Source of the DNA: Gammaproteobacteria bacterium
GTDB lineage: Bacteria; Pseudomonadota; Gammaproteobacteria; Nevskiales; Nevskiaceae
Assembly: GCA_026398875.1 (NCBI GenBank)
Contig: JAPLSB010000020.1
Span: 1 to 37,407 of the forward strand
Reading direction: 5' to 3'
DNA length: 37,407 nucleotides
The stretch's first letter is position 1. Every line of letters begins with the position of its first letter. A program made the translations under genes and the position numbers. The notes beneath the pieces are model-generated. The model saw nothing but the letters and a program-made list of their open reading frames with translations. It ran no database searches and was not told the origin of the DNA. Below are positions 1 to 7,257 of the stretch, piece after piece.

Positions 1-210
1 CGTTTCCCGACGGCCGCCATCAGCTGCCTCAGCTCGAATCAGTCCCTGTAGGCACGAATCAAGTACGACTTCAAAGTTCCCCCAGTACACAACCACCAGT
101 CCGATCAGCGCGTAATATGCCTCGGGCAGAAAGAGCATGACACTCTGTTTGCCCTCCTGCATGAAACGAACATCAAAAGAGTGCGTAGCGGGGTGAGTCA
201 TGGCTGTCAT
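1..210 (-). CDS. Integron cassette protein of unknown function, 3' end outside the window
   Basis: An open frame starts at ATG 210, with a second in-frame ATG at 201, and runs uninterrupted off the left edge for 70 codons. It starts ten bases past the core site of the attC at 220-287, where the gene of the next cassette should begin. The visible part holds a hydrophobic stretch (about residues 31-41, YYALIGLVVVYW-like) that could be a membrane segment or a buried helix or strand. I do not recognise the family. Base composition is less GC-rich than the chromosomal genes to the right, as expected of cassette DNA. The alternative is chance open frame, but placement and direction relative to attC argue for a real cassette gene. 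Confidence 0.55.
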   Translation of the reverse strand, partial: MTAMTHPATHSFDVRFMQEGKQSVMLFLPEAYYALIGLVVVYWGNFEVVLDSCLQGLIRAEAADGGRRET

Positions 211-219
211 TACTCTGCG

Positions 220-287
220 GTCCAACGCTTGGGCTAAGCCGCGGACCCGCCGGAGGCGGGTTCGTCGGCTTGAGCCCCTTGTTGGAC
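220..287 (-). other. attC recombination site (cassette 2 end)
   Basis: A 68-bp imperfect palindrome bounded by GTCCAAC (220-226) and GTTGGAC (281-287), fitting the RYYYAAC...GTTRRRY integron consensus. Read on the minus strand, the inner arms are CTCAAGCCG and CGGCTTAG. The first arm carries one extra C, so the bottom strand has the unpaired G that sets attC polarity. That polarity agrees with cassettes read leftward. The central part folds as CCCGCC/GGCGGG. Confidence 0.85.
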
Positions 288-602
288 GGCATTGCGCCAC
301 GACGACACAACTCCGTTACGGGCAAAGACCGCGAAAGTGGAAAACGCCCTGTCTGAAACCCGGATGTCTGCTTTGCAGATGTGTGCGGCAATGAGAACTG
401 CGGCCTCAGAGTGTGGAAGAAACCCACCGATGCTGCGATGAACCTCCACTAGAAGCTTTTCTGCCTGAAAATGCTCGCCAATGAAAGCCTTGATTGCCGG
501 CTGTTCGTTGCGGCCCGAACAATCACAAAAATACACCCACGGCGCCGGCCTCTCTTGTGGAAAAGAGCGAAGCATCAGCCTGTGCACGTTTCTGCCGTTC
601 AT
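234..602 (-). CDS. Integron cassette protein of unknown function (122 aa)
   Basis: The start is ATG 602, four bases beyond the core of the upstream attC (606-673). An alternative TTG at 611 lies inside that attC and is unlikely. The frame closes at 234, inside the next attC, so the last ~17 residues (the end reads DEPASGGSAA) are translated recombination site, as happens in some cassettes. The body has an acidic/hydrophobic mix with two Cys near residues 27 and 29 and no signal peptide or membrane helix. I do not recognise a family and propose no function. Gene plus attC span about 386 bp, a normal cassette size. The gene has no clear promoter of its own and would depend on read-through or an upstream cassette promoter. 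Confidence 0.55.
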   Translation of the reverse strand: MNGRNVHRLMLRSFPQERPAPWVYFCDCSGRNEQPAIKAFIGEHFQAEKLLVEVHRSIGGFLPHSEAAVLIAAHICKADIRVSDRAFSTFAVFARNGVVSSWRNAVQQGAQADEPASGGSAA

Positions 603-605
603 GCC

Positions 606-673
606 GTCCAACGCCCAGGTTAAGCCGCGGACCCGCCGGAGGCGGGGCTGTCGGCTTGAACCGTTTGTTGGAC
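606..673 (-). other. attC recombination site (cassette 3 end)
   Basis: A second 68-bp attC with the same outer cores, GTCCAAC (606-612) and GTTGGAC (667-673), and nearly the same centre as the copy at 220-287. On the minus strand the arms are TTCAAGCCG and CGGCTTAA, again with one extra C in the first arm, giving the same polarity. It lies nine bases past the stop of the gene at 682-1059. Two closely matching attC sites suggest a resident chromosomal integron rather than assorted cassettes. Confidence 0.85.
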
Positions 674-681
674 GACGAGCG

Positions 682-1059
682 TCACCAGAACCGCCACCAT
701 GGCTTTTTGTCTTTGAAGTTACTTGACTGCGTTACGGGCGCAGAGTCATCGGCCGACCCGTGAACACGCGGATTGCCAATGTAGATTGTGTGCTCACCAG
801 GTTTGTCTGGAGTCCAGCCCTCTTGGAGCAATCCATGGAGGTAGTGCATGGCGTTTTGAGCTTGATACTCTTGATCTGCTCGGGTTTCCGGAGTTGTGTC
901 GTCGTTGAGAATTGTTTTTACTGAGACCTTCCGTAAACGCTCGTCTCCATGACGAAGTCCGATAGTCCAGACCGCACCCTGCCGTCTGGGTTGTCCCGGC
1001 TCATCCATGGGGCCCGCGATGACACCAATTACCTTGAGTTTCCAGTCGTCAGCGCTCAT
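682..1059 (-). CDS. Integron cassette protein of unknown function (125 aa)
   Basis: The start is ATG 1059, just inside the cassette boundary marked by the core site GTTGGAC at 1078-1072. A TTG start at 1110 would run across that boundary and is rejected. The stop at 682 lies directly before the attC at 606-673. The protein is soluble-looking, with an early beta-like segment (KLKVIGVIAG), a central charged part and a conspicuous C-terminal KKPWWRFW tail. No signal peptide, membrane helix or catalytic motif is visible, and I do not recognise the family. As the rightmost cassette it sits nearest the presumed attI/promoter end and would be the best expressed of the array. That is inference from integron layout. 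Confidence 0.65.
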   Translation of the reverse strand: MSADDWKLKVIGVIAGPMDEPGQPRRQGAVWTIGLRHGDERLRKVSVKTILNDDTTPETRADQEYQAQNAMHYLHGLLQEGWTPDKPGEHTIYIGNPRVHGSADDSAPVTQSSNFKDKKPWWRFW

Positions 1060-1463
1060 GGCTTCTCCGTCGTCCAACGCCAGATAGGGGACTTGCCCCG
1101 GATTAGACAACCTGTCGGATAGTCCCCTATTCCGGCGCCTATTCGATATGCGACTTGGTTGTACATCACAACACCCTCATTCATCGAATGTTTTCCGTTG
1201 ACGACGGCGTGGGCGTCACGTGCAACGGGACTGGACCAAGTCCCCTATCCGCGCTGGCGCCCAGTAGTCCCGCACCTGTCGCGATCATGGCATCCGCTGT
1301 GCGCGTAGTGGCAATGATCGGGCTGATGATCGTGTGACCCGGATCACGCAGGTTTCGGGAAACTTGCAGCGACAGCAGCAGATGATTGTTTCGGCGGCGT
1401 CGGCCATCACCGCGAAGCACGACGACTTGGCAGGTTTTCCGAACGCCGGCGATGGGGTGCAGG
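1060..1463. other. Non-coding border of the cassette array; no integrase gene
   Basis: About 400 bases between the first cassette gene and the E2 gene. It contains a core site GTCCAAC (1072-1078, plus strand) and, next to it, an inverted repeat: ATAGGGGACT (1084-1093) and AGTCCCCTAT (1121-1130). The similarity of the arms extends imperfectly to CGCC/GGCG. A third copy of AGTCCCCTAT lies at 1239-1248. Cassettes read leftward, so attI and an integrase gene would be expected here, yet no frame of integrase length or sequence exists. Short frames at 1155-1337 and 1181-1420 show no family features. Confidence 0.6.
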
Positions 1464-2630
1464 TCAGTTCGCGGCTTCCAGATCAGAGACCATCGCTGCC
1501 AGAAACTGCGTCGCCTCGCCGCCGGTCACGCAGCGATGGTCGAAGGTCACCGATAGCGGCATGACCTTGGCGATGACGATCTGGCCATTGACCGGCACGA
1601 CGGCGTCGCGAATGGAGCCGGCGGCAACGATCGCGACCGTGGGTGGCAGTATCGCCGGGGTGGCGTACTTGCCGCCGAAGCGGCCGAAGTTCGACAGCGT
1701 GATCGTGTAGCCGCGCAGTTCCTCGGCCGGCACGTTCCGGCTGCTGACCGCTTCCTTCATCTTTTGCAGCCCGGTGCGCAGCGATTCCGGCGTGCGGCTG
1801 GCGACGTCCTGCAGCACCGCGACGAACAGGCCTTCCGGCGTGTCGACGGCAACACCGAGATGAATCTTCTCCAGCACGCGGCGGCCGACTTCGGCCTGGT
1901 CGTACCAGGCGTTCAGCGCCGGCTGTGCCTTGACGCCGGCCACCAGTGCGCGGATCAGCCGCACGGTCAGGTCCTGCGGCGTGGTCCAGGCGTGCAGCAC
2001 GGCGTCTTCGGTGACGGTGGTCGGCATCACTTCGTCGCGGGCCTGGCTCATTGCCCGGGACATGGCCTTGCGCGGGCCTTTCAGTTTTTCGATCGGGCCG
2101 ACGTCGGTCAGCACCTTGTGCACGCGCTGCACGTCGGCGGCGGTGATCATGCCGTCCGGGCCGGTCGGCGTGACGATGGTCAGATCGACATTGAGCCGGT
2201 GGGCGAGGGCGCGCACCGCAGGGATCACCTTCAGGCCGATGCCACTGCTGCCGACTGTGGTCGCTTTCTCGGCGACCACATCATTGCTGGCCCGCATCGC
2301 GCCAACCACGGTGCCAGTGTCGGTGATCGCGCCGGTTCGGGCGCCGCCGTGATCGGCCACGGCGACAGGCTGTGCTGATGACGCTGCCGATATGGCGTCG
2401 CCTTCAAATTCAACCAGCGGCTTGCCGACATCCATCGTGTCGCCGACCGCGCCAAACAGGGTCTTGATCACGCCGGCCTGCGGGCTCGGCACCTCGACAA
2501 CCGCTTTCGCAGTTTCCACCGCCAGCAGCGGCTGATCGATGGCGACGCGATCGCCGACCTTGACGTGCCATTCGCGGATATCGGCTTCCTGCAGGCCTTC
2601 GCCGAGATCGGGGAGTTTGAAGATGCTCAT
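1464..2630 (-). CDS. Dihydrolipoamide acyltransferase, E2 of a 2-oxo acid dehydrogenase complex
   Basis: E2 moves the acyl group from E1-bound TPP through a swinging lipoyl arm to CoA. The protein has 388 aa with one N-terminal lipoyl domain (about residues 2-77; lipoyl lysine K42 in ETAKAVVEVPSP). A peripheral subunit-binding domain follows at about 132-170 (VIPAVRALAHRL...GPDGMITAADV), then the CoA-dependent acyltransferase domain to the end. The active-site His is about 365 in FDHRCVTGGEA, where the usual HxxxDG Asp is Thr. The single lipoyl domain and domain order fit branched-chain or Gram-positive-type pyruvate complexes better than E. coli AceF. E1alpha and E1beta lie upstream on the same strand, but a toxin-antitoxin pair intervenes. 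No E3 gene is present here. The substrate (branched-chain oxo acid or pyruvate) cannot be fixed from sequence alone. Confidence 0.93.
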   Translation of the reverse strand: MSIFKLPDLGEGLQEADIREWHVKVGDRVAIDQPLLAVETAKAVVEVPSPQAGVIKTLFGAVGDTMDVGKPLVEFEGDAISAASSAQPVAVADHGGARTGAITDTGTVVGAMRASNDVVAEKATTVGSSGIGLKVIPAVRALAHRLNVDLTIVTPTGPDGMITAADVQRVHKVLTDVGPIEKLKGPRKAMSRAMSQARDEVMPTTVTEDAVLHAWTTPQDLTVRLIRALVAGVKAQPALNAWYDQAEVGRRVLEKIHLGVAVDTPEGLFVAVLQDVASRTPESLRTGLQKMKEAVSSRNVPAEELRGYTITLSNFGRFGGKYATPAILPPTVAIVAAGSIRDAVVPVNGQIVIAKVMPLSVTFDHRCVTGGEATQFLAAMVSDLEAAN

Positions 2631-2704
2631 GCGGTTGCTCCGTGATGACGTCGTTGTCGCGGTGCTGTGGGCTGCTCTTCGGCGCGAGGCGGTTTCACAA
2701 ATGT

Positions 2705-2721
2705 GCGGTAGCGGCTACCGC
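2705..2721 (-). other. Perfect stem-loop between vapC and the E2 gene
   Basis: GCGGTAG (2705-2711), a 3-base loop and CTACCGC (2715-2721) make a perfect 7-bp GC-rich hairpin just past the toxin stop codon. No T run follows on the minus strand, so it is not a classical terminator. It could reduce read-through or protect an mRNA end. The role is inference. Confidence 0.3.
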
Positions 2722-2726
2722 GGAGG

Positions 2727-3119
2727 TCATGCGGTGAGGATTTGAGCCCCCGGCAGCCGTCCGAGCCTGCGGTCGAAGGTCAGCAGCGCTGCGTTGTGGC
2801 TGCGTGCCGACACCAGGATCAAGTCATCGGCGAACCCCGTGGTGCCGTTCCGGAACTCGGCCAACGCGGCTGCGTATGCGGGTTCGTTTTCCAGCACGAA
2901 CACACGGTTTGCATGCAGGTGATCGAGCACGGCCAGCACTTCCGCTTTATCGAGTTCGAACGCGGTTTCCAGCACCCAGACCAATTCGACCTGAACCACG
3001 ACGGGAATGAAAACCTGGTCCTCTCGCGCCAGCCGCTTGCGCACGGCAGCGCACTGCGCGGGCGCGGCCGGATCGTCCACCAGTGCCCGGGCGAGCACAT
3101 TGGTGTCCAGCGTTATCAC
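2727..3119 (-). CDS. VapC-type PIN-domain toxin ribonuclease
   Basis: 130 aa, the usual length for VapC. The PIN acidic residues are visible: D5 in TLDTNVLARAL, E45 in QVELVWVL, D98/D99 in GFADDLIL and D116 in LLTFDRRLG. Together these would bind Mg2+/Mn2+ for RNA cleavage; VapC toxins typically cut tRNA or rRNA and arrest translation. The start ATG 3119 overlaps the antitoxin stop by 4 bases (ATGA), a standard arrangement for coupled translation. Both genes lie between E1beta and E2 of the oxo-acid dehydrogenase operon on the same strand. The RNA target cannot be told from sequence. All catalytic acids are present, so the toxin looks intact. Confidence 0.9.
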   Translation of the reverse strand: MITLDTNVLARALVDDPAAPAQCAAVRKRLAREDQVFIPVVVQVELVWVLETAFELDKAEVLAVLDHLHANRVFVLENEPAYAAALAEFRNGTTGFADDLILVSARSHNAALLTFDRRLGRLPGAQILTA

Positions 3120-3352
3120 GGCTTGCCCGCTCCGCGTCTGCGCACGGCGTCATCCATCTCGTCCAGGGTTGCGCTTCGCCGCGCTTTAACCAGCCCGAAC
3201 GAAGCTTCGATGCTGGATGGCACCGCCTTCAGATAGACCCGGTCACCCTCGGTTTCAAAGGCAACGGCGTCGCCGGTGCCGATGCCCAGCTGCTTGCGGA
3301 CCGACGCTGGAATCGTGACCTGACCTTTCTGGCTGACGCTGGACGTTTGCAT
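3116..3352 (-). CDS. AbrB/SpoVT-type antitoxin (VapB-like)
   Basis: 78 aa. The N-terminal swapped-hairpin DNA-binding domain is clear: about residues 3-45, with SVSQKGQVTIPASVRKQLGI followed by GDAVAFE. The C-terminal tail (RRSATLDEMDDAVRRRG) is the sort of flexible segment that wraps the PIN toxin. It should bind and neutralise the VapC-like product of the overlapping downstream gene and repress the pair's promoter. An inverted repeat GTAATAC/GTATTAC lies 15-40 bases upstream of ATG 3352, a fitting operator. The region upstream is AT-rich compared with its surroundings, consistent with a private promoter and horizontal arrival. Confidence 0.9.
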   Translation of the reverse strand: MQTSSVSQKGQVTIPASVRKQLGIGTGDAVAFETEGDRVYLKAVPSSIEASFGLVKARRSATLDEMDDAVRRRGAGKP

Positions 3353-3366
3353 GCCTTGCTCCGAAC

Positions 3367-3392
3367 GTAATACCGTAATCTGGAAGTATTAC
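3367..3392 (-). promoter_or_regulatory. Probable vapBC operator/promoter
   Basis: Perfect 7-bp inverted repeat GTAATAC (3367-3373) and GTATTAC (3386-3392) with a 12-base spacer, in an AT-rich island just upstream of the antitoxin start. Placement and symmetry fit autoregulation by an AbrB-type antitoxin-toxin complex. No -35/-10 pair is assigned with confidence. Confidence 0.5.
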
Positions 3393-3425
3393 TTTATGCC
3401 TGATGAATAGTCAGCGCGGCGAGTG

Positions 3426-4412
3426 CTACTTCGGCGCCAGTTCGAACACCTTGCGCACCTCGTGGAGGATGCGGTGGACGTCCGGGATGTAGACCCGTTC
3501 CTGCTTCGCCAGCGGCATCGGCGTGTCGTAGCCGGCCACGCGCATCACCGGCGCGAACAGGCTCAGCAGGCCGTGTTCGGCGAGGCCGGCGGCGATTTCC
3601 GAAGCCCAGCCGCCGGCGCGGGCGGATTCCGAAATGATCACGCAGCGCCCGGTCTTCGCCACGCTTTCAAGAATGGTGTCGAGATCCAGCGGCTTGATCG
3701 TCGCCACGTCGATGATCTCGGCACTGATGCCTTCGTCCGCGAGCTGGTCGGCGGCGATCCGGGTGTCGTGCATCATCGCGCCCCAGCTGACCAGCGTGAT
3801 GTCGGCGCCGCTGCGGTCGATGAAGCAGGTATCCAGCGGCAGCGCTTCGCCGCTGTCATCGACCGGCTGCTTGAACAGGCGGTAGAGCCGCGTCGGTTCA
3901 AGAAAGATCACCGGGTCCGGATCGCGGATCGCGGCCAGCAGCAGGCCGTAGGCGCGAGCCGGGCTGCTGGGGGCGACGACACGCAGCCCCGGCATGTGGG
4001 CGAACGTGGTTTCCAGAGATTCCGAATGATGCTCCGGTGCATGGATGCCGCCGCCGTTCGGCGCGCGGATCACCATCGGGCAGCTGAGCCGGCCGCGCGT
4101 GCGGTTGCGATAGCGGGTGGCGTGGTTCACCACCTGATCGACGCAGGGGTACATGAAGCCGGAGAACTGGATTTCGGCAACGGCGCGAATGCCTTGCGTG
4201 CTCAGGCCGATCGCCATCGCGGCGACCAGCGTTTCCGCCAGCGGGGTATCGATGACGCGGTCGGCGCCGAATTCGTCGAGCAGGCCCAAGGTGGCGCGGA
4301 ACACGCCGCCGTTGCGGCCGATGTCTTCGCCGAGCACCACCATCGACGGGTCGCGGCGCATCTCGCTGGCCAGCGCCAGATTGATCGCTTCGATCAGCGT
4401 GAGATCAGCCAT
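3426..4412 (-). CDS. 2-oxo acid dehydrogenase E1 component, beta subunit
   Basis: 328 aa starting at ATG 4412 (MADLTLIEAINLALASEM). It is preceded by the strong ribosome site GGAGGG and placed one base after the E1alpha stop. A longer frame reaching 4538 lies inside E1alpha and is rejected. Family signatures: VVLGEDIGRNGGVFRAT near the N terminus, DTPLAETLVAAMAIGL, the AEIQFSGFMYPCVDQVVNHA segment and the C-terminal transketolase domain (IIDVATIKPLD...SESARAGGWASEIAA). It pairs with E1alpha in an alpha2beta2 enzyme that decarboxylates the 2-oxo acid and reductively acylates the E2 lipoyl group. The length is normal. Whether the complex uses branched-chain oxo acids or pyruvate is undecided. 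Confidence 0.94.
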   Translation of the reverse strand: MADLTLIEAINLALASEMRRDPSMVVLGEDIGRNGGVFRATLGLLDEFGADRVIDTPLAETLVAAMAIGLSTQGIRAVAEIQFSGFMYPCVDQVVNHATRYRNRTRGRLSCPMVIRAPNGGGIHAPEHHSESLETTFAHMPGLRVVAPSSPARAYGLLLAAIRDPDPVIFLEPTRLYRLFKQPVDDSGEALPLDTCFIDRSGADITLVSWGAMMHDTRIAADQLADEGISAEIIDVATIKPLDLDTILESVAKTGRCVIISESARAGGWASEIAAGLAEHGLLSLFAPVMRVAGYDTPMPLAKQERVYIPDVHRILHEVRKVFELAPK

Positions 4413-4413
4413 G

Positions 4414-5526
4414 TCAGTGCCCTCCACTGATCGGGCCGCGATTTCGCACTTCCTCGCGCTGCCATTCCATCGACTTCGGCAGCGTGGCGTACAGGTGATC
4501 GAAGATCGCTTCCGGAGCCTGCGGCGGAGTTGCGACAAAGGCCTGCGCTGCCGCTTCGGCGGCGGCCGTGCCGGCGGCGATCAGGGCCGCTTCGTCATCG
4601 GCGGACCAGAACCCGGCCGCTTCCAGATAGGCCTTGTAGCGCTTGACCGGGCAGCGCTCCCAGGCGGCGGCAACTTCCGCTTCCGGGCGATAGCGGCGGG
4701 CGTCGTCGGCGGTGGTGTGGTCGTGCAGGCGGTAGGTCAGCGCTTCGATCAGGCTCGGGCCTTCGCCGTTGCGGGCGCGGTCGACGGCAGCCTCCAGCAC
4801 GGCGCGGGTGGCGATCACGTCATTGCCGTCGACCTGCTCGCTGTGCAGGCCGCCCGCCAGGCCTTTCTGCGCGAAGGTGCCGGCACCGGTCTGGCGGTGG
4901 CTGGGCATCGAGATCGCCCAGCCGTTGTTGCTGACCACAAACACGATCGGCAGATTCCAGACCCGTGCGGAGCTGATCGCTTCGTACCAGTCGCCCTTGG
5001 AGGTCGCGCCATCGCCGCAGGACGCCAGCACCACGCGGCGTTCCTGCTTCAGCTTGATCGCGTAGGCCACGCCAATCGCATGCGGCACATGGGTGGCAAT
5101 CGGGACCGACAGCGGGAAGTCGTGATGGCTCGGCGTGCCTTCCGGATAGGCCATGCCGCGTTCATCGCCACCCCAGTACTGCAGGATCGCCTGCATCGGC
5201 ACGCCACGGGCGAACTGGGCGGCGTATTCGCGATAGGCGGGAATGAAGATGTCGTCCGCCGCCAGCGCGTGGCCGATCGCCACACCGATCGCTTCCTGGC
5301 CGAGCACGGCGGCATAGGTGCCGAGCTGGCCGGTGCGCTGCAGCGCCACCGCCTTCTTGTCGAACAGCCGGGTGCGCAGCATCAGTTCATACATCGCCCG
5401 GGCCTGTTCGCGGTCTTTCGCGAAGGCCGGCGGATCGGCGCTGAGGCTGCCGTCCGGGTTCAGGTAGCGAGTCAGGAAAACATCAAAGCTGGCGACCTTG
5501 GTCGTTGCCGCGGATGGATCGTGCAC
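4414..5526 (-). CDS. 2-oxo acid dehydrogenase E1 component, alpha subunit (TPP-binding)
   Basis: About 370 aa. The TPP motif is complete: GDGATSKGDWYEA begins near residue 171 and ends with VVSNNGWAIS, i.e. GDG...NN. The loop YRLHDHTTADDARRYR matches the E1alpha active-site/phosphorylation-loop region and resembles branched-chain enzymes (HxTxDD). I chose GTG 5526, with a GGGGA stretch just upstream; a TTG at 5568 would add 14 residues. No in-frame ATG fits. It is the first gene of the leftward operon with E1beta one base downstream, then vapBC, then E2. E3 (lipoamide dehydrogenase) is absent and probably supplied from elsewhere. Confidence 0.93.
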   Translation of the reverse strand: MHDPSAATTKVASFDVFLTRYLNPDGSLSADPPAFAKDREQARAMYELMLRTRLFDKKAVALQRTGQLGTYAAVLGQEAIGVAIGHALAADDIFIPAYREYAAQFARGVPMQAILQYWGGDERGMAYPEGTPSHHDFPLSVPIATHVPHAIGVAYAIKLKQERRVVLASCGDGATSKGDWYEAISSARVWNLPIVFVVSNNGWAISMPSHRQTGAGTFAQKGLAGGLHSEQVDGNDVIATRAVLEAAVDRARNGEGPSLIEALTYRLHDHTTADDARRYRPEAEVAAAWERCPVKRYKAYLEAAGFWSADDEAALIAAGTAAAEAAAQAFVATPPQAPEAIFDHLYATLPKSMEWQREEVRNRGPISGGH

Positions 5527-5721
5527 GTGCGTCCCCGTCGGTGAGCGTGCTTGCGCAAGCTGCGGCAAGCACTGCGATGACCGACGGTAACACGCGGATT
5601 TTGTTGCTTGAATTCACGCAGTGCAGCATTCCGCCATGCGGGCGAAACGGCCGTACAGGGTGCAGCAATCAGGCCCGACACGGCCTGGGTTGCGGGCCTC
5701 GAACTTGCTGCCCGAGTGCGC

Positions 5722-7227
5722 TCAGCGCAGGCCGGCAAGCAGCCAGACGTGGAAGTCGAGCGCGTAGTCGCGATGGATCGCGATGTGGATCGGTTCGAGT
5801 TCGGTGGTCGCGGCAAAGCGGTCGGCCATGTTGGCTGGCAGCGTCGCGTCGCGGCTCACGAACACGAAGCTGCGGCCTTCCAGACCATCGAGCGTGGTGG
5901 ACATTGCGTAGTAGTCGTCGGCGCGGCGCTCGGGGTTCCACTTCAGCATCGCCCGGCCGGCCGGGCCGGCGTAGAAGCGCGCTTCGGCAATCAGGTCGCG
6001 GGCATCGCCGAGCAGGATCGCGTCGGGGTGTGCTGCCTGCCGCGCGGCCAGCGCTTCGCCGTATTGCTTCCAGCCGCGCACGCGCTTGTTCAGCACGTCG
6101 GTCTTGCGCGTCAGTTCGATGCCGGCTGCATGCGCCAGCACGTCGAAGTGATAGGCGATCACGGTGACCGTCAGGTTCAGCGCGACAGCGGCGATCAGCA
6201 GCCGGGTTCGGCCAGCGTCGAGCAGTTTCGCCACCACGAAGATCACACCGCCGACATAGGCCATCGCTGCCCAGTTGGCATTGGCGCGGCCGATCAGCGA
6301 CTGCGCGGTGATCGCCCCGAGAAACGGCAGCGCGAAGCAGGCCAGCAGCTGATAGCGCGCGTCATTGATCCAGTGCTTCGCGGCCGCCAGCTGCACCAGC
6401 CAGGCGATGAACAGCACCGGGCCGAGGATGCCGAGCTGGCCGGCGATGAAGTCGCCGAAGGACTTCCAGTTCAGGCCGTGCTGCCCGCCGTTCACACCGC
6501 CTTCGAGGCCGGAGATCTGCGCCGTGTGGCCCAAGGTCGGCCAGCCGTTGGCGGCATTCCAGAGGAGGTTCGGCGCGAAGATCAGCGCAGCGAAGGCGGC
6601 GGTGATGTACAGCTTCGGGCTGCGAAAGTGCGGCCGCAGGCTCGGCGTGATCGCCAGATGCAGCAGCACCGATACCGCGAAGATCGCCATCGTGTACTTG
6701 GTCAGCAGCCCCAGCCCGCTGGCCACACCTGCCGCCAGCCACCAACGCCAGGCATCGGTGTCCAGCGCCTTCAGATAGGCATAAAGCGCCGCTGACCAGC
6801 ACAGGAACAGCGGCACGTCGGTGGAGATGATCACGCTGGACAGCGCGACCCCCGGCAAGGTGATGAACACGACCGCCGTCCAGAACGCGGTGCGGGCATC
6901 GAACAGCCGGCGGCTGATCGCCCAGATCAGCATCGTCGTCAACGGGTACAGCAGCAGGGCACCGGACTTCACGCACAGCGCGCTGTCGCCGCAGACCGAG
7001 GTCGTCGCCGCGATCACCGCCGCGATCATCGGCGGCTTCGAGAAATAGCCCCAGTCGAGCGCTTGCGACCAGGTCCAGTACTGCGCTTCGTCGACGTACA
7101 GATCGAGGCCGCTGGCAGCGATGGCCAGCGCGCGCCAGACCGTCAGCGCCGCGATGATCGCCAGCAGCAGCGGCAGGCCGCGTCGGTCGTCCGGGCGGGT
7201 CGGCAGGGGCAGCGGTGACAGAGGCAA
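5722..7227 (-). CDS. Glycosyltransferase family 39 / PMT-like integral membrane protein (ArnT-like)
   Basis: 501 aa. The first ~390 residues form many hydrophobic helices; the last ~110 are a soluble, probably periplasmic domain. The segment after the first helix holds DLYVDEAQYWTWSQ (D46, E47) then YFSKPPMIA, the typical catalytic-loop layout of GT-C enzymes that move a sugar or mannose from a polyprenyl phosphate. The likely role is glycosylation of lipid A, a protein or another envelope acceptor in the periplasm. The donor and acceptor cannot be read from sequence. The gene stands alone, divergent from lolC, with a TAGAAT -10-like box upstream. ArnT itself is usually ~550 aa and sits with arn genes, which are absent, so arnT is not claimed. 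Confidence 0.85.
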   Translation of the reverse strand: MPLSPLPLPTRPDDRRGLPLLLAIIAALTVWRALAIAASGLDLYVDEAQYWTWSQALDWGYFSKPPMIAAVIAATTSVCGDSALCVKSGALLLYPLTTMLIWAISRRLFDARTAFWTAVVFITLPGVALSSVIISTDVPLFLCWSAALYAYLKALDTDAWRWWLAAGVASGLGLLTKYTMAIFAVSVLLHLAITPSLRPHFRSPKLYITAAFAALIFAPNLLWNAANGWPTLGHTAQISGLEGGVNGGQHGLNWKSFGDFIAGQLGILGPVLFIAWLVQLAAAKHWINDARYQLLACFALPFLGAITAQSLIGRANANWAAMAYVGGVIFVVAKLLDAGRTRLLIAAVALNLTVTVIAYHFDVLAHAAGIELTRKTDVLNKRVRGWKQYGEALAARQAAHPDAILLGDARDLIAEARFYAGPAGRAMLKWNPERRADDYYAMSTTLDGLEGRSFVFVSRDATLPANMADRFAATTELEPIHIAIHRDYALDFHVWLLAGLR

Positions 7228-7257
7228 GGGCGGCGTTTCGCGTGGAAGACTGCGCGG

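Noticed and set aside
1155..1463. Possible integrase remnant in the gap beside the cassette array
   Set aside because: I read the small frames here on both strands and saw no tyrosine-recombinase motif; I cannot support even a pseudogene call.
5527..5721. Possible promoter hexamers upstream of the E1alpha gene (CTTGCGCAAG palindrome, AT-rich stretch near 5595-5615)
   Set aside because: No -35/-10 pair with acceptable spacing could be defended.
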